64,000 nt of DNA from Crenobacter caeni (GTDB taxonomy: Bacteria; Pseudomonadota; Gammaproteobacteria; Burkholderiales; Chromobacteriaceae), in NCBI RefSeq assembly GCF_010435965.1, contig NZ_JAAGAA010000004.1, forward strand, positions 186,001-250,000, read 5' to 3'. Positions 1 through 8,291 of the stretch are shown here, piece after piece (the stretch's first letter is position 1; every line of letters begins with the position of its first letter). The translations under genes were made by a program, and so were the position numbers. The notes below the pieces were generated by a model. The model saw nothing but the letters and a program-made list of their open reading frames with translations, was not told where the DNA came from and made no database searches.

Positions 1-385
1 AGCCGACGTCGATGCCGCAGCGTTCGGCGAGCAGTGCGCCGTTGACGATCTGCAAGGTGTAGCCGTCCTGCGGCGCGTGGCGAACGGTCTGGCCGTGGCA
101 GCCGACGGCGGTGACGGCGCTGGAAGGCACGCCGGCGCGATCGAGTACCGCGGCGACGGCCTCAGCGTAATGGCGGGAGAGGGTGTTGGCGAGCATGGCC
201 GCGCGCGCGAGTTCGTTGCCGCCGACAGGCTGCAGCGCGAGCACCGCGTCGCGCAGCGCGTCGGCAAACGGCACGAAGGCGTCGGCCTCGACGGCCAGCG
301 TGCCGGCCTCGTCAAAACGCACCAGCACCGCGTCGACGCCGTCGAGGCTGGTGCCGGACATCAGCCCGATATAGCGTTCGGCCAT
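1..385 (-). CDS. anmK: Anhydro-N-acetylmuramic acid kinase, N-terminal part (cut by window edge)
   Basis: The enzyme phosphorylates and opens 1,6-anhydro-N-acetylmuramic acid to give MurNAc-6-phosphate during cytoplasmic recycling of cell-wall fragments. The frame starts at an ATG at 385 and runs off the left edge; about 128 residues are visible. The N-terminus carries the family's phosphate-loop signature MSGTSLDGVDAV near residues 9-20. A later stretch, GCHGQTVRHAP, matches the conserved CHGQT(V/I) block, and NGALLAER followed by GIDV matches the segment before the DFRxxD motif, which lies outside the window. It lies just downstream of the M23 peptidase gene on the same strand (17-base gap), so both wall-turnover genes are probably co-transcribed. 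Assignment is secure; the C-terminus is not visible. Confidence 0.93.
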   Translation of the reverse strand, partial: MAERYIGLMSGTSLDGVDAVLVRFDEAGTLAVEADAFVPFADALRDAVLALQPVGGNELARAAMLANTLSRHYAEAVAAVLDRAGVPSSAVTAVGCHGQTVRHAPQDGYTLQIVNGALLAERCGIDVG

Positions 386-402
386 AGCTCGCCCCTGTTT
401 GC

Positions 403-1743
403 CTAGTCGAGCTGGGCGACGTTGACCGGCAGCGCACGCAACAGCGCGAGGCGGGTCTCCAGCGACTTCTGGTTGGCCGCAAACGTGCTTTTCTCGGCAC
501 GGGTCAGTTCGCGGGCCGGCATCGCGACGGTGACCGGGTTGACCGTGTCGCCGCCGACGCGCACTTCCATATGCAGGTGCGGGCCGGTCGAGCGGCCGGT
601 GCTGCCCACGTAGCCGATCAGATCGCCGGCCTTCACCGTCTTGCCGGCCTTCATGCCCGGCGCGAAGCGGCTCATGTGTGCGTACAGCGTGGTGATGCCC
701 TTGCTGTGCGCGAGGCGCACCACGTTGCCGTAGCCGCTGTCGCGGCTGGCGGAGGCGACACGGCCGTCGGCCGGCGCGTAGATCGGCGTGCCGGTCGGCG
801 CGGCGTAGTCGATACCCTTGTGCATGCGCATGCGCTTGAGGATGGGGTGAAAGCGGAAGCCGTAGCCCGAGCTGACCCGCGCCCCCTTGACCGCCTGCAG
901 CGAGAAGCCCTTTTTCAGCGCCTTGCCGTTTTCGTCGAAATAGGCGCCGGTCTCGCTGTCGAAGGCATGGTAGAACGCGCTGTGGCGCTCGCCGCCCTTC
1001 ACGATCTCGACCGCGTCGATGTTGCCGGTGCTGATCGGCATCCCTTCGTAGTACATGGTCTGGTACACGAGGTTGATGCGGTCGCCGCGTTTGAGCGACT
1101 TGAAGTCGAAGCTGTCCGAGAAAATGTCCGAGAGCTGCGCGCGCACTTCGGAGGGAACGCCGGCCTGCGCGAGCGCGCCGTAGGCGCTGCCCTTGATCTC
1201 GACCGAGCGCACCGTGGCGATGGTCTCGGTCGGCAGCGGGTCGGTGCTGGCCTGCCAGGTGCCGCCGCGGTTCTCCAGCACCACCAGAATCTGTTCGCCG
1301 TTCTCGTCGTCGTTCAAAAAGCGCAGGGTGAAGAGTTCGCCCTTGTCGTTAGTCTGCACCGACAGCGTCGAACCGGCCCGCAGCTTGAGCACGTCGGCGG
1401 GCACGCTGCCCGAATACAAAAAGCGCCGGGCGTCGGCGTCGCCGATGCCGAGGCGGTTGAGCAGGTGGCCCAGCGTCTCGCCGCGCTGGATCTGCGCCTC
1501 GCGCCAGTAGCGGGTGGTGTCCGGCGCGGTGCTCGTGAAGGCGGGCAGCGCGAGGCGTTCGCTGACTTGCTGCACGGTCGGCAGCGGCTGTTCGGCCGCG
1601 TTTTTCTCGTCTGCGGCGACGGCGACGGTGGTCACCACGCCAAACAGCGGCAACGCGGCGACGACGCCCAGCCAGGCGAATTTGTGGTTGGCGATGAAGC
1701 CGGCCATCTTTTGCGGGATGGCCTGCAGTTTGCGATAATCCAT
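403..1743 (-). CDS. M23 family (LytM-type) peptidoglycan metallopeptidase
   Basis: This 446-residue protein is a zinc endopeptidase expected to cut peptide cross-links of peptidoglycan in the periplasm. An N-terminal hydrophobic segment (about residues 22-44, ending in VAVAAD) is a signal peptide or membrane anchor. The middle holds an OapA/LysM-like region with QRGETLGHLLNRLGI. The C-terminal LytM domain (about residues 290-410) shows the HxxxD zinc motif HKGIDYAAP near residue 306, YAHMSRF, and the HLHMEV zinc/catalytic motif near residue 387, so the active site looks intact. The overall plan (inner-membrane anchor, long middle, LytM) resembles MepM/YebA and the peptidase next to anmK in Neisseria. 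Its promoter must lie in 1744-1991, which it shares with a divergent gene; no strong -35/-10 pair is obvious there. Confidence 0.9.
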   Translation of the reverse strand: MDYRKLQAIPQKMAGFIANHKFAWLGVVAALPLFGVVTTVAVAADEKNAAEQPLPTVQQVSERLALPAFTSTAPDTTRYWREAQIQRGETLGHLLNRLGIGDADARRFLYSGSVPADVLKLRAGSTLSVQTNDKGELFTLRFLNDDENGEQILVVLENRGGTWQASTDPLPTETIATVRSVEIKGSAYGALAQAGVPSEVRAQLSDIFSDSFDFKSLKRGDRINLVYQTMYYEGMPISTGNIDAVEIVKGGERHSAFYHAFDSETGAYFDENGKALKKGFSLQAVKGARVSSGYGFRFHPILKRMRMHKGIDYAAPTGTPIYAPADGRVASASRDSGYGNVVRLAHSKGITTLYAHMSRFAPGMKAGKTVKAGDLIGYVGSTGRSTGPHLHMEVRVGGDTVNPVTVAMPARELTRAEKSTFAANQKSLETRLALLRALPVNVAQLD

Positions 1744-1991
1744 GTCCTGCCTGTCCTGTGCCCTCGGGGGCTCTGGCTCCGCCGCCGGCTTGTCGCGGCA
1801 ACGGGCAAAATTCGAAAAGCCGATGCTATCAAAAAAGTGTCGGCGCTAAAAGATAAAATCCCACTCAAAACAAGGGGATGGTGCGCGTGCGCCAGCGATG
1901 CAGATGGCAAGACTAATTTGGTGCGCCGAGGTTCCGCGCCTTGAATTTTGTTTTGCGCGCTGATCCCCCATTTTCACCCGGATTGAAACCG

Positions 1992-3008
1992 ATGAAGTTG
2001 ACGCTGGCCCTGCCCGGCCTGATCTGGCCGGACGGCCACGACGCGAAGGAAGTGCTCGCCGGCTTGCCGCTACCCGCGCTCTCTTACCTGCTTGGCCGAG
2101 GCGTGCTCTGCCCGGCGCCCGCCGCCTTGTCCGCCCTGCAGTCCGGCCTGTTCGGCGCTGCCGCACTAGCGCCCGCCCGCGCGCTGGCGGCCGAAGCCGG
2201 CCTTGAAGCGGCGGGCGGTGACTGGCTGCTGGCCGACCCCGTGCACCTGCGCGTGAACCGTGACCGCGCCGAACTTGCCGACGTGGGCATCATGAAACTG
2301 TCGCAGGCCGAGGCGGCCAGCCTGATCGCCACGCTGAACGAGCTGTTCGGCGAGGACGGGCTCAAATTTTACGCGCCCGAACCCGGGCGTTGGCTGCTTA
2401 GGGTGCTGGCCTTGCCCGACGCGCGCTTCACCGCCCTGTGCGACGCGCTGGGCGAAGACGTCAACCGCCTGTTGCCTGCCGGTGCGGAAGGCCTGCGTTG
2501 GAGCAAGCTCATGGGCGAGATGCAGATGCTGCTCTATACGCATCCGGTCAACGACGCGCGCGAGGCGCGCGGCGAGCCGACCGTCAACAGCGTGTGGCTG
2601 TGGGGCGGCGGTGCGCCCGAAGCGGCCGCTGCGCCCGAAAGGGCGGTTTATTGCGACGACGCGTGGCTCGCGCGCTGCGCCAAGGCGGTGCAGCCCTTGC
2701 CGTGGGAGGCGGACGCCGTACTGCAGGGCGGGCAGGACGCGCTGGTGTGGCTCGACCGCTTGCTCGCGCCCGCCCGCTACCGCGACGCGTGGGGCTACCG
2801 CGAGGCGCTCGCCGAACTCGAGCGCGGCTGGTTTGCGCCCTTGCTGGCCGCCCTGAAGGCCGGGCGGATCACCGAGCTTGAAATTGTGTGCGACGGCGAG
2901 TCGGGTTTCTCGCTGACCGTGTGCGCGGCCGACCGCTGGCGCTTCTGGCGCAAGGCGCGGCCGCTCGCCTCGGTGGTCGGCGAAACAGGGGGTGCGTCAT
3001 GTCCTTGA
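1992..3008 (+). CDS. Conserved protein preceding recJ (phosphoglycerate-mutase-like, regulatory)
   Basis: This 338-residue protein is of a type often found directly before recJ in betaproteobacteria and sometimes named after cofactor-independent phosphoglycerate mutase. Visible landmarks are MKLTLALPGLIWPD at the N-terminus, VHLRVNRD, LKWSKLMGEMQ-like text (RWSKLMGEMQMLLYTH, near residue 170) and NSVWLWGGG (near residue 200), a conserved substrate-pocket-like segment in this family. No canonical phosphatase catalytic motif is evident, so I assign no reaction. The ATG at 1992 is preferred over an upstream in-frame start at 1941 because the MKLTLALPG start is the family-like N-terminus. Its 3' end overlaps recJ by 10 bases, which implies coupled expression with recJ. 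Confidence 0.6.
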   Translation: MKLTLALPGLIWPDGHDAKEVLAGLPLPALSYLLGRGVLCPAPAALSALQSGLFGAAALAPARALAAEAGLEAAGGDWLLADPVHLRVNRDRAELADVGIMKLSQAEAASLIATLNELFGEDGLKFYAPEPGRWLLRVLALPDARFTALCDALGEDVNRLLPAGAEGLRWSKLMGEMQMLLYTHPVNDAREARGEPTVNSVWLWGGGAPEAAAAPERAVYCDDAWLARCAKAVQPLPWEADAVLQGGQDALVWLDRLLAPARYRDAWGYREALAELERGWFAPLLAALKAGRITELEIVCDGESGFSLTVCAADRWRFWRKARPLASVVGETGGASCP

Positions 3009-4681
3009 TCCGTACCCGTGAAGCGCCGGCCGCGGCGACGCACGCGCTTGCCGAGCAGGGTGTGCACCCCTTGCTTGCGCGGGTGTTCGCCGCGCGCGGT
3101 GTCACCGATGCTTCCGACGTCGACTACCCGCTCGCCGGCCTGTTGCCGTGGGAGTCGCTGAAAAATATCCGCGCGATGGCTGCGCGCCTTGCCGACGCGA
3201 TCGCGCGGCGCGAGAAGCTGTTGGTCGTCGCCGACTACGACGCGGACGGTGCGACCGCGTGCGCGCTGGCGGTGGAGGGTCTCTCGCGCATGGGCGCGGT
3301 GGTCGACTACATCGTCCCCAACCGTTTCGAGTACGGCTACGGCCTGTCGCCGCAGATCGTCGAACTGGCCGCCAGCCTCGCGCCCGACGTGATCGTCACC
3401 GTCGACAACGGCATCGCCAGTGTCGACGGCGTGAAGGCAGCGCGCGCACGCGGCATCGAAGTGCTGGTCACCGACCATCACCTGCCGGGCGACAGCCTGC
3501 CCGACGCGCTGATCGTCAACCCCAACCAGGGCGACTGCCCGTTCCCGTCGAAGAACCTGGCTGGCGTCGGCGTGATGTTCTACGTGCTGCTGGCGTTGCG
3601 TGCGCACATGCGCGAGACGGGCGCGTTTGCCGACGGCAAGGGACCGAACCTTGCCGAACTCTTGGACCTGGTCGCGCTGGGCACCGTCGCCGACGTGGTG
3701 AAGCTTGACCGCAACAACCGCATCCTGGTTGAGCACGGCCTGCGCCGCATGCGTGCGGGCAGGATGTCGCCCGGGGTCGCCGCCTTGTTCCGCGTCGCCG
3801 CGCGCGACGCGAAGAAGGCCAACACCTTTGACCTGGGTTTCACGCTGGGGCCGCGCCTGAACGCCGCCGGGCGGCTGGACGACATGAGCCTCGGCATCGC
3901 CTGCCTGTTGTCCCGCGACGAGGAAACCGCCACGACGCTGGCGAGCGAGCTTGACCGCCTCAACCGCGAGCGGCGCAATATCGAGGCGGGCATGCAGGAG
4001 GAGGCGCTGGCCGATTTGGCGCTGGTCGACGCCGAGGGGCGCTACACGCTCGCGCTGTTCCACGACGACTGGCACCAGGGCGTGGTCGGCATCGTCGCCT
4101 CGCGGCTGAAGGAGCGTTTTCACCGGCCGACCATCGTGTTCGCGCCGGGCGACGACGGGCAAATCAAGGGTTCCGGCCGCTCGATCGCGGGCTTTCACTT
4201 GCGCGACGCGCTCGACCTGGTCGCCAAGCGCCACCCCGGGGTCATCGTCAAGTTCGGCGGCCACGCGATGGCGGCCGGGCTCACCATTAACGCCGACGCC
4301 TTCGACGACTTCTGCCGCGCCTTCGAGGCGGTCGGCCGAGAACTGCTGACGCCCGACACCCTCGAGCGGCTGATCGAGACCGACGGCGCGTTGCCGGCCG
4401 ACTGCATGGTGCTTTCCTTTGCCGAGCAACTGGGCGCGATGGTGTGGGGGCAGGGTTTCCCGGCACCGACCTTCCAGGGGCGCTTTTACGTGGTCAGCCA
4501 GCGGGTGGTCGGCGGCAAGCACCTGAAGCTCAGGCTGATGCAGGGCGACGCCGAATTCGACGGCATGTTCTTCAACCGCGGCGAATGGCTGCCGGAGACG
4601 GTGGACGCGGTCTACCACCTGGCCGCCAACGAATGGCAGGGCCGCAAGGAATTGCAGGTGTATATCGACCATGTGCTGTAA
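2999..4681 (+). CDS. recJ: Single-stranded-DNA-specific exonuclease RecJ
   Basis: RecJ degrades single-stranded DNA 5' to 3' in RecF-pathway recombination and in base-excision and mismatch repair. The 560-residue product has the DHH core: VADYDADGAT (about residues 77-86) supplies metal-binding aspartates, VTVDNGI follows near 135, and VTDHHLPGD (near 157) is the eponymous DHH motif. The DHHA1 nucleic-acid-binding part carries GSGRSIAGFH and KFGGHAMAAGL (near residue 420). Length is normal for proteobacterial RecJ (about 560-580). The ATG at 2999 inside the end of the upstream gene is chosen because it yields the usual MSLIRTR-type N-terminus; an earlier in-frame ATG at 2888 would add 37 arginine-rich residues that look like out-of-frame sequence. 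Confidence 0.95.
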   Translation: MSLIRTREAPAAATHALAEQGVHPLLARVFAARGVTDASDVDYPLAGLLPWESLKNIRAMAARLADAIARREKLLVVADYDADGATACALAVEGLSRMGAVVDYIVPNRFEYGYGLSPQIVELAASLAPDVIVTVDNGIASVDGVKAARARGIEVLVTDHHLPGDSLPDALIVNPNQGDCPFPSKNLAGVGVMFYVLLALRAHMRETGAFADGKGPNLAELLDLVALGTVADVVKLDRNNRILVEHGLRRMRAGRMSPGVAALFRVAARDAKKANTFDLGFTLGPRLNAAGRLDDMSLGIACLLSRDEETATTLASELDRLNRERRNIEAGMQEEALADLALVDAEGRYTLALFHDDWHQGVVGIVASRLKERFHRPTIVFAPGDDGQIKGSGRSIAGFHLRDALDLVAKRHPGVIVKFGGHAMAAGLTINADAFDDFCRAFEAVGRELLTPDTLERLIETDGALPADCMVLSFAEQLGAMVWGQGFPAPTFQGRFYVVSQRVVGGKHLKLRLMQGDAEFDGMFFNRGEWLPETVDAVYHLAANEWQGRKELQVYIDHVL

Positions 4682-4690
4682 GGGGCAAAT

Positions 4691-6154
4691 ATGGAGTGGC
4701 TGATCGCGCTGGTCGGCGGTGTGCTTGCCGGCGGCGGCGCGGCGGTGTTGTGGTTGCGCGGCCGCGCCGCGCAGGCCTTCCGCCAGGGGCAGGACGAGGG
4801 GCGGCTGGCGGTGGCCGCGCTCGAGGGGCGGCTCGATGCGCTAACCGGCCAGTTGGCCGAGGCGCGCGAGCGGGCGGCCGCCCAGGAGCGGCGCTGCGAC
4901 GAAATGCGCGCGCTGCTTGCCGACGCGCAGCAGAAACTCGGCGCCTACGGCGCGCGCGCCGCGCGGGTGCCCGAGCTGGAGGCGCGGCTCGCGCAGCTTG
5001 AAGCCGAGTTGAGTGCCGAGCGCAGCCGTGCCGCCAGCCTGGACAGCCAGCTCGTGGCGCAGGCGGCACACCACGAGGAGAAGCTCGCGATGCTCGCGTC
5101 GGCGCGCGCCGAACTTTCCGACCAGTTCCGCGCGTTGGCCGGCGAAATCCTGGAAGAGAAGACGCAGCGCTTCACCGAGCACAACCGCGAGCAGGTCGGC
5201 CTGCTGCTGGGCCCGCTCTCCGAGCGGCTCGGCGAATTCGGCCGTCTGGTGCAGGACACCTACGACAAGGACAGCAAGGAGCGGCTGACGCTGGAGAACG
5301 AGCTCAAGCGGCTGACCGCGATGAACGCGCGTCTGGGCGAGGACGCGCTGGCGCTCACCCGCGCGCTGACCGGCGCCAACAACAAGGCGCAGGGCACCTG
5401 GGGCGAGATGGTGCTGGAGAAGGTGCTCGAGGCGTCGGGCCTCACGCGCGACCGCGAGTACCGCGTGCAGGTGGCCGACACCGTCGACACCGGCGAGGGC
5501 GTCAAGCGTTACCAGCCGGACGTGGTGATCGACCTGCCCGAGGGCAAGCAGCTGGTGGTCGACGCCAAGGTGTCGCTGAACGCTTACGTGCGCTACACGG
5601 CAGCGAGCGACGAGGCCGAGCGCGCGCGCGAGCTCGCCGCGCATATCGGCGCCTTGCGCACCCATATCCGCACGCTGTCGGAGAAGCGCTACCAGGACCT
5701 CTACCAGCTCAAGACGCTGGACTTCGTGTTCATGTTCGTGCCGGTCGAGCCCGCCTACCTGTTGGCCGTGCAGCACGACATGTCGCTGTTTAGCGAGGCC
5801 TTCGAGCGGCGCATCATGATTGTCGGCCCGTCGACGCTGCTGGCCACCTTGCGCACCGTTGAGAGCATCTGGCGCTACGAGCACCAGAACCGCAACGCGC
5901 AGGAGATCGCGCGCCAGGGCGGCCTGTTGTACGACAAGTTCGCCGGCTTCGCCGAGACGCTGGAGAAGGTCGGCCGCCAGCTCGACACCGCGCGCGACAG
6001 CCACGCGCAGGCGATGCGCCAGTTGAAGGATGGCCGCGGCAACCTGATGTCGCGCGCCGAGAACCTGCGCCTGATGGGCGTCAAGGCGAGCCGCCAGTTG
6101 CCCGCACACCTGCTGCCGGAGAGCCTGGACCCCGACGGCGCGCCCGAGGGCTAA
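4691..6154 (+). CDS. rmuC: DNA recombination protein RmuC
   Basis: RmuC-family proteins limit DNA inversion and recombination at short repeats; they contain a nuclease-like fold but the biochemistry is poorly defined. The 487-residue product starts with a short membrane-anchor-like segment (MEWLIALVGGVLAGGGAAVLWL), then an Ala/Arg/Glu-rich coiled coil (about residues 25-150), then the RmuC domain (about 170-460). Family landmarks include NNKAQGTWGEMVLEKVLE, YQPDVVIDLPEGKQLVVDAKVSL (nuclease-like core) and FVFMFVPVEPAY. It begins 9 bases after recJ and is followed 3 bases later by a LysR gene, so recJ-rmuC is likely one unit. Length and motifs are typical. Confidence 0.93.
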   Translation: MEWLIALVGGVLAGGGAAVLWLRGRAAQAFRQGQDEGRLAVAALEGRLDALTGQLAEARERAAAQERRCDEMRALLADAQQKLGAYGARAARVPELEARLAQLEAELSAERSRAASLDSQLVAQAAHHEEKLAMLASARAELSDQFRALAGEILEEKTQRFTEHNREQVGLLLGPLSERLGEFGRLVQDTYDKDSKERLTLENELKRLTAMNARLGEDALALTRALTGANNKAQGTWGEMVLEKVLEASGLTRDREYRVQVADTVDTGEGVKRYQPDVVIDLPEGKQLVVDAKVSLNAYVRYTAASDEAERARELAAHIGALRTHIRTLSEKRYQDLYQLKTLDFVFMFVPVEPAYLLAVQHDMSLFSEAFERRIMIVGPSTLLATLRTVESIWRYEHQNRNAQEIARQGGLLYDKFAGFAETLEKVGRQLDTARDSHAQAMRQLKDGRGNLMSRAENLRLMGVKASRQLPAHLLPESLDPDGAPEG

Positions 6155-6157
6155 GCG

Positions 6158-7084
6158 GTGGACACCAAGTGGCTGCTCGACTTTGTCGCGCTCGCCGAAG
6201 AGCGGCATTTCTCGCGCGCGGCGGCGCGCCGGCATGTCACCCAACCCGCGTTCGGCCGGCGCATCCAGGCGCTCGAGGCGGCGGTCGGCGCGCCGCTGAT
6301 CGAACGCGGCACCACGCCGGTGACGCTGACCGACGCCGGCTGCCAGTTTCACGCGCTCGCGCGCGGCCTGCTTGCGCAACTGGACGACGGGCTCGAGCGG
6401 ATCCGCGGCGAAGAGGGCGCGCTTGCCACGCCCATCCGCGTCGCCGCACCGCACGCGCTGGCGTCGCGCCTGCTGCTCGACCTGTTGCAGGCGGGGGCGG
6501 ACGGTTGCCGAACGGCGGTCGAGGTGATGCGGGTCGACGAGGCAGCCGAGGCGCTGCTCGAAGGGCGCATCGATTTTTTGCTCGGCTTCGAGCTTTTGGC
6601 GTTGATGGCGCCGCCTTACCGTAACCTTGCGTTGGGTGACGGCCATTTCCTCTTGGTGTCGGTGCCGGACGCCGCCGGCGCGCCGCGTTTCGACCCGCGT
6701 GCGGGCAGCGTGCCCTACCTGCGCTACAGCGCCGATGCCTACGGCGCGCGCCTGATTGCACGGCACAACGCCGACGCCGGCCTGCAACTTGTGCCGCGCT
6801 TCGAGACGTCGATGTGCCAGTTGCTTGCCGAAATGGCATTACGCGGTGAGGGCGTCGCCTGGCTGCCGGACGCGCTGATCGCAGGCGACTTGGCCGAGGG
6901 GCGGTTGGCCGCCGTCGCGCCCGACACCCTGCGTATCCCCTATCAGGTGCGGCTGTACCGTTCGCCGGCGCGTCAGGGCGAGGCGGCCGAGCGGATGTGG
7001 ACGGCGCTCGAGGCGCGGCTCGCCGGCGACTGGCGGCTGCTCGCGCCGTGGTGTCCGCAGCGTGCTGATGCCGATCCGGCATAG
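6158..7084 (+). CDS. LysR family transcriptional regulator
   Basis: The 308-residue product has a canonical LysR N-terminal winged helix-turn-helix (residues 1-60): LLDFVALAEERHFSRAAARRHVTQPAFGRRIQALEAAVGAPL in family order, followed by the linker helix and a two-lobed effector domain to the C-terminus. Translation starts at GTG (6158), three bases after the rmuC stop. Downstream, after a 76-base gap, lie an adenosine-deaminase-like enzyme and a purine permease on the same strand, so a role in controlling purine salvage is a reasonable inference, although LysR regulators more often sit divergent to their targets. The effector is unknown. It resembles LysR proteins with the N-terminus METKWLEDF, of which several have been given HypT-like names; I do not assert that identity. 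Confidence 0.88.
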   Translation: MDTKWLLDFVALAEERHFSRAAARRHVTQPAFGRRIQALEAAVGAPLIERGTTPVTLTDAGCQFHALARGLLAQLDDGLERIRGEEGALATPIRVAAPHALASRLLLDLLQAGADGCRTAVEVMRVDEAAEALLEGRIDFLLGFELLALMAPPYRNLALGDGHFLLVSVPDAAGAPRFDPRAGSVPYLRYSADAYGARLIARHNADAGLQLVPRFETSMCQLLAEMALRGEGVAWLPDALIAGDLAEGRLAAVAPDTLRIPYQVRLYRSPARQGEAAERMWTALEARLAGDWRLLAPWCPQRADADPA

Positions 7085-7160
7085 GCAGACTCTAATCGGC
7101 ATTTCACAGCGCGCGGCCGATCCGGACAATCGCCCGGGTCTTTCATTTGCGTCTGTTGCC

Positions 7161-8291
7161 ATGAAACCCGATTCGCTGTCGCTGGCCGACTTCTACCGGC
7201 TCATTCCCAAGGTCGAACTGCACTACCACCTGTTGGGTGGCGTGCGCCTTGCCACCATGCTTGACCTTGCACGCAAGTACGCGGTGCCGCTTACCGAGCG
7301 CGACGCCAAGTGCTACTACCGCGCCCACCAGGCCGAGACCGGCGAGGCGAAGGGCGGCATCGCCGCGCTCGAGTGCCTGTACGCGCTGATGCGCGAAGCA
7401 GGCGACTACGCGCGGGTGCTCGAAGAAGTCGCCGAAGACGCGCACGCCTGCGCGGTGCGCTACCTGGAACTCTTCTGGAACCCGAGCGACACCGTGCCGC
7501 CTACCGAGGGCGTCGTCGCGGCGCTCGCTGCGGCCATCGCCCGCGTCGAGGCACGCTACGGGATGCGGGTGCGGCTGATCGCGTCGATCAACCGCGAGAA
7601 GACGCCGGAAGACGCGGTGGCGATGGTGCGCGAAGTCGCGCGGCTCGCCCACCCCTATGTGATCGGCGTCGGCATCGACTACCGCGAGGACAAGGCGCCG
7701 ATCGAACATTTCTGGAAGGCGTACCGCCTCGCGGCCGAGGCAGGCCTCAGGCTGACCGGCCACTGCAGCGAATTCGGCCTGCACTGGCGCAACGTGGAGG
7801 CCGGCGTCGAGCTGATCGGGCTCGACCGCGTCGACCACGGCTACACCATCGTCGACAACCCCGAGCTTGCCGGGCGCTACGCGAGCCAGGGCGTGCCCTT
7901 TACCGTGGTGCCGTCGAACACCTGGTATTACCGGCAGTGGCCCGACCATGACGAGTGGCGGCGCCGCCACCCGATCCGCGCGATGGGGCAACTGGGCTTG
8001 TCCATCGTGCCGGCCACCGACGACTGGCATATCCACGCGACCGACGCCGCCAACTGCTACCGCACGCTGGTCGAGGACTTCGGCTTCGACCTCGATAGCC
8101 TGCGCGCGATGCTGGAAGTTTCGGTGCGCGCCAGCTGGTTGCCTGAGGCTGACAAGGCGCGGCTGGGGGATGCCTGGCTCGCCGACTTTGACGCGCTGCG
8201 CGCGCGCCTGGCGTTTGAACCCGACATCGACGAAGTGTGGCGCATCCGTTACCGGCCCGGCTTTGCCGGGCAGATGGGGGGTGAGGCATGA
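7161..8291 (+). CDS. Adenosine-deaminase-superfamily amidohydrolase
   Basis: The 376-residue product belongs to the adenosine/AMP deaminase family of zinc amidohydrolases. All active-site elements can be placed: metal-binding HxH (H21, H23 in VELHYHLLGG), the third histidine and catalytic glutamate in TGHCSEFG (H201, E204, same spacing as HAGE of classical enzymes), the base-activating histidine in VDHGYTI (H226), and the Asp pair in ATDDWH (D287, D288). Around these motifs the sequence is unusual: HLLGG replaces HLDG or HLEG, and TDDW replaces TDDP, so the purine substrate may not be adenosine. The ATG at 7161 gives the usual short lead to the HxH. It overlaps the purine permease gene by 4 bases, a strong hint that the permease imports its substrate or exports its product. 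Confidence 0.8.
   Translation: MKPDSLSLADFYRLIPKVELHYHLLGGVRLATMLDLARKYAVPLTERDAKCYYRAHQAETGEAKGGIAALECLYALMREAGDYARVLEEVAEDAHACAVRYLELFWNPSDTVPPTEGVVAALAAAIARVEARYGMRVRLIASINREKTPEDAVAMVREVARLAHPYVIGVGIDYREDKAPIEHFWKAYRLAAEAGLRLTGHCSEFGLHWRNVEAGVELIGLDRVDHGYTIVDNPELAGRYASQGVPFTVVPSNTWYYRQWPDHDEWRRRHPIRAMGQLGLSIVPATDDWHIHATDAANCYRTLVEDFGFDLDSLRAMLEVSVRASWLPEADKARLGDAWLADFDALRARLAFEPDIDEVWRIRYRPGFAGQMGGEA

Noticed and set aside
2795-4672. Long open frame on the minus strand opposite recJ (625 codons)
   Set aside because: It is a shadow of the GC-rich recJ codon pattern; its protein is a His/Gln/Arg/Val-rich string with no motif, while recJ on the other strand is complete.
4841-6787. 648-codon open frame opposite rmuC and the LysR gene
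   Set aside because: Spans two real genes on the other strand and has shadow composition; no ribosome site or motif.
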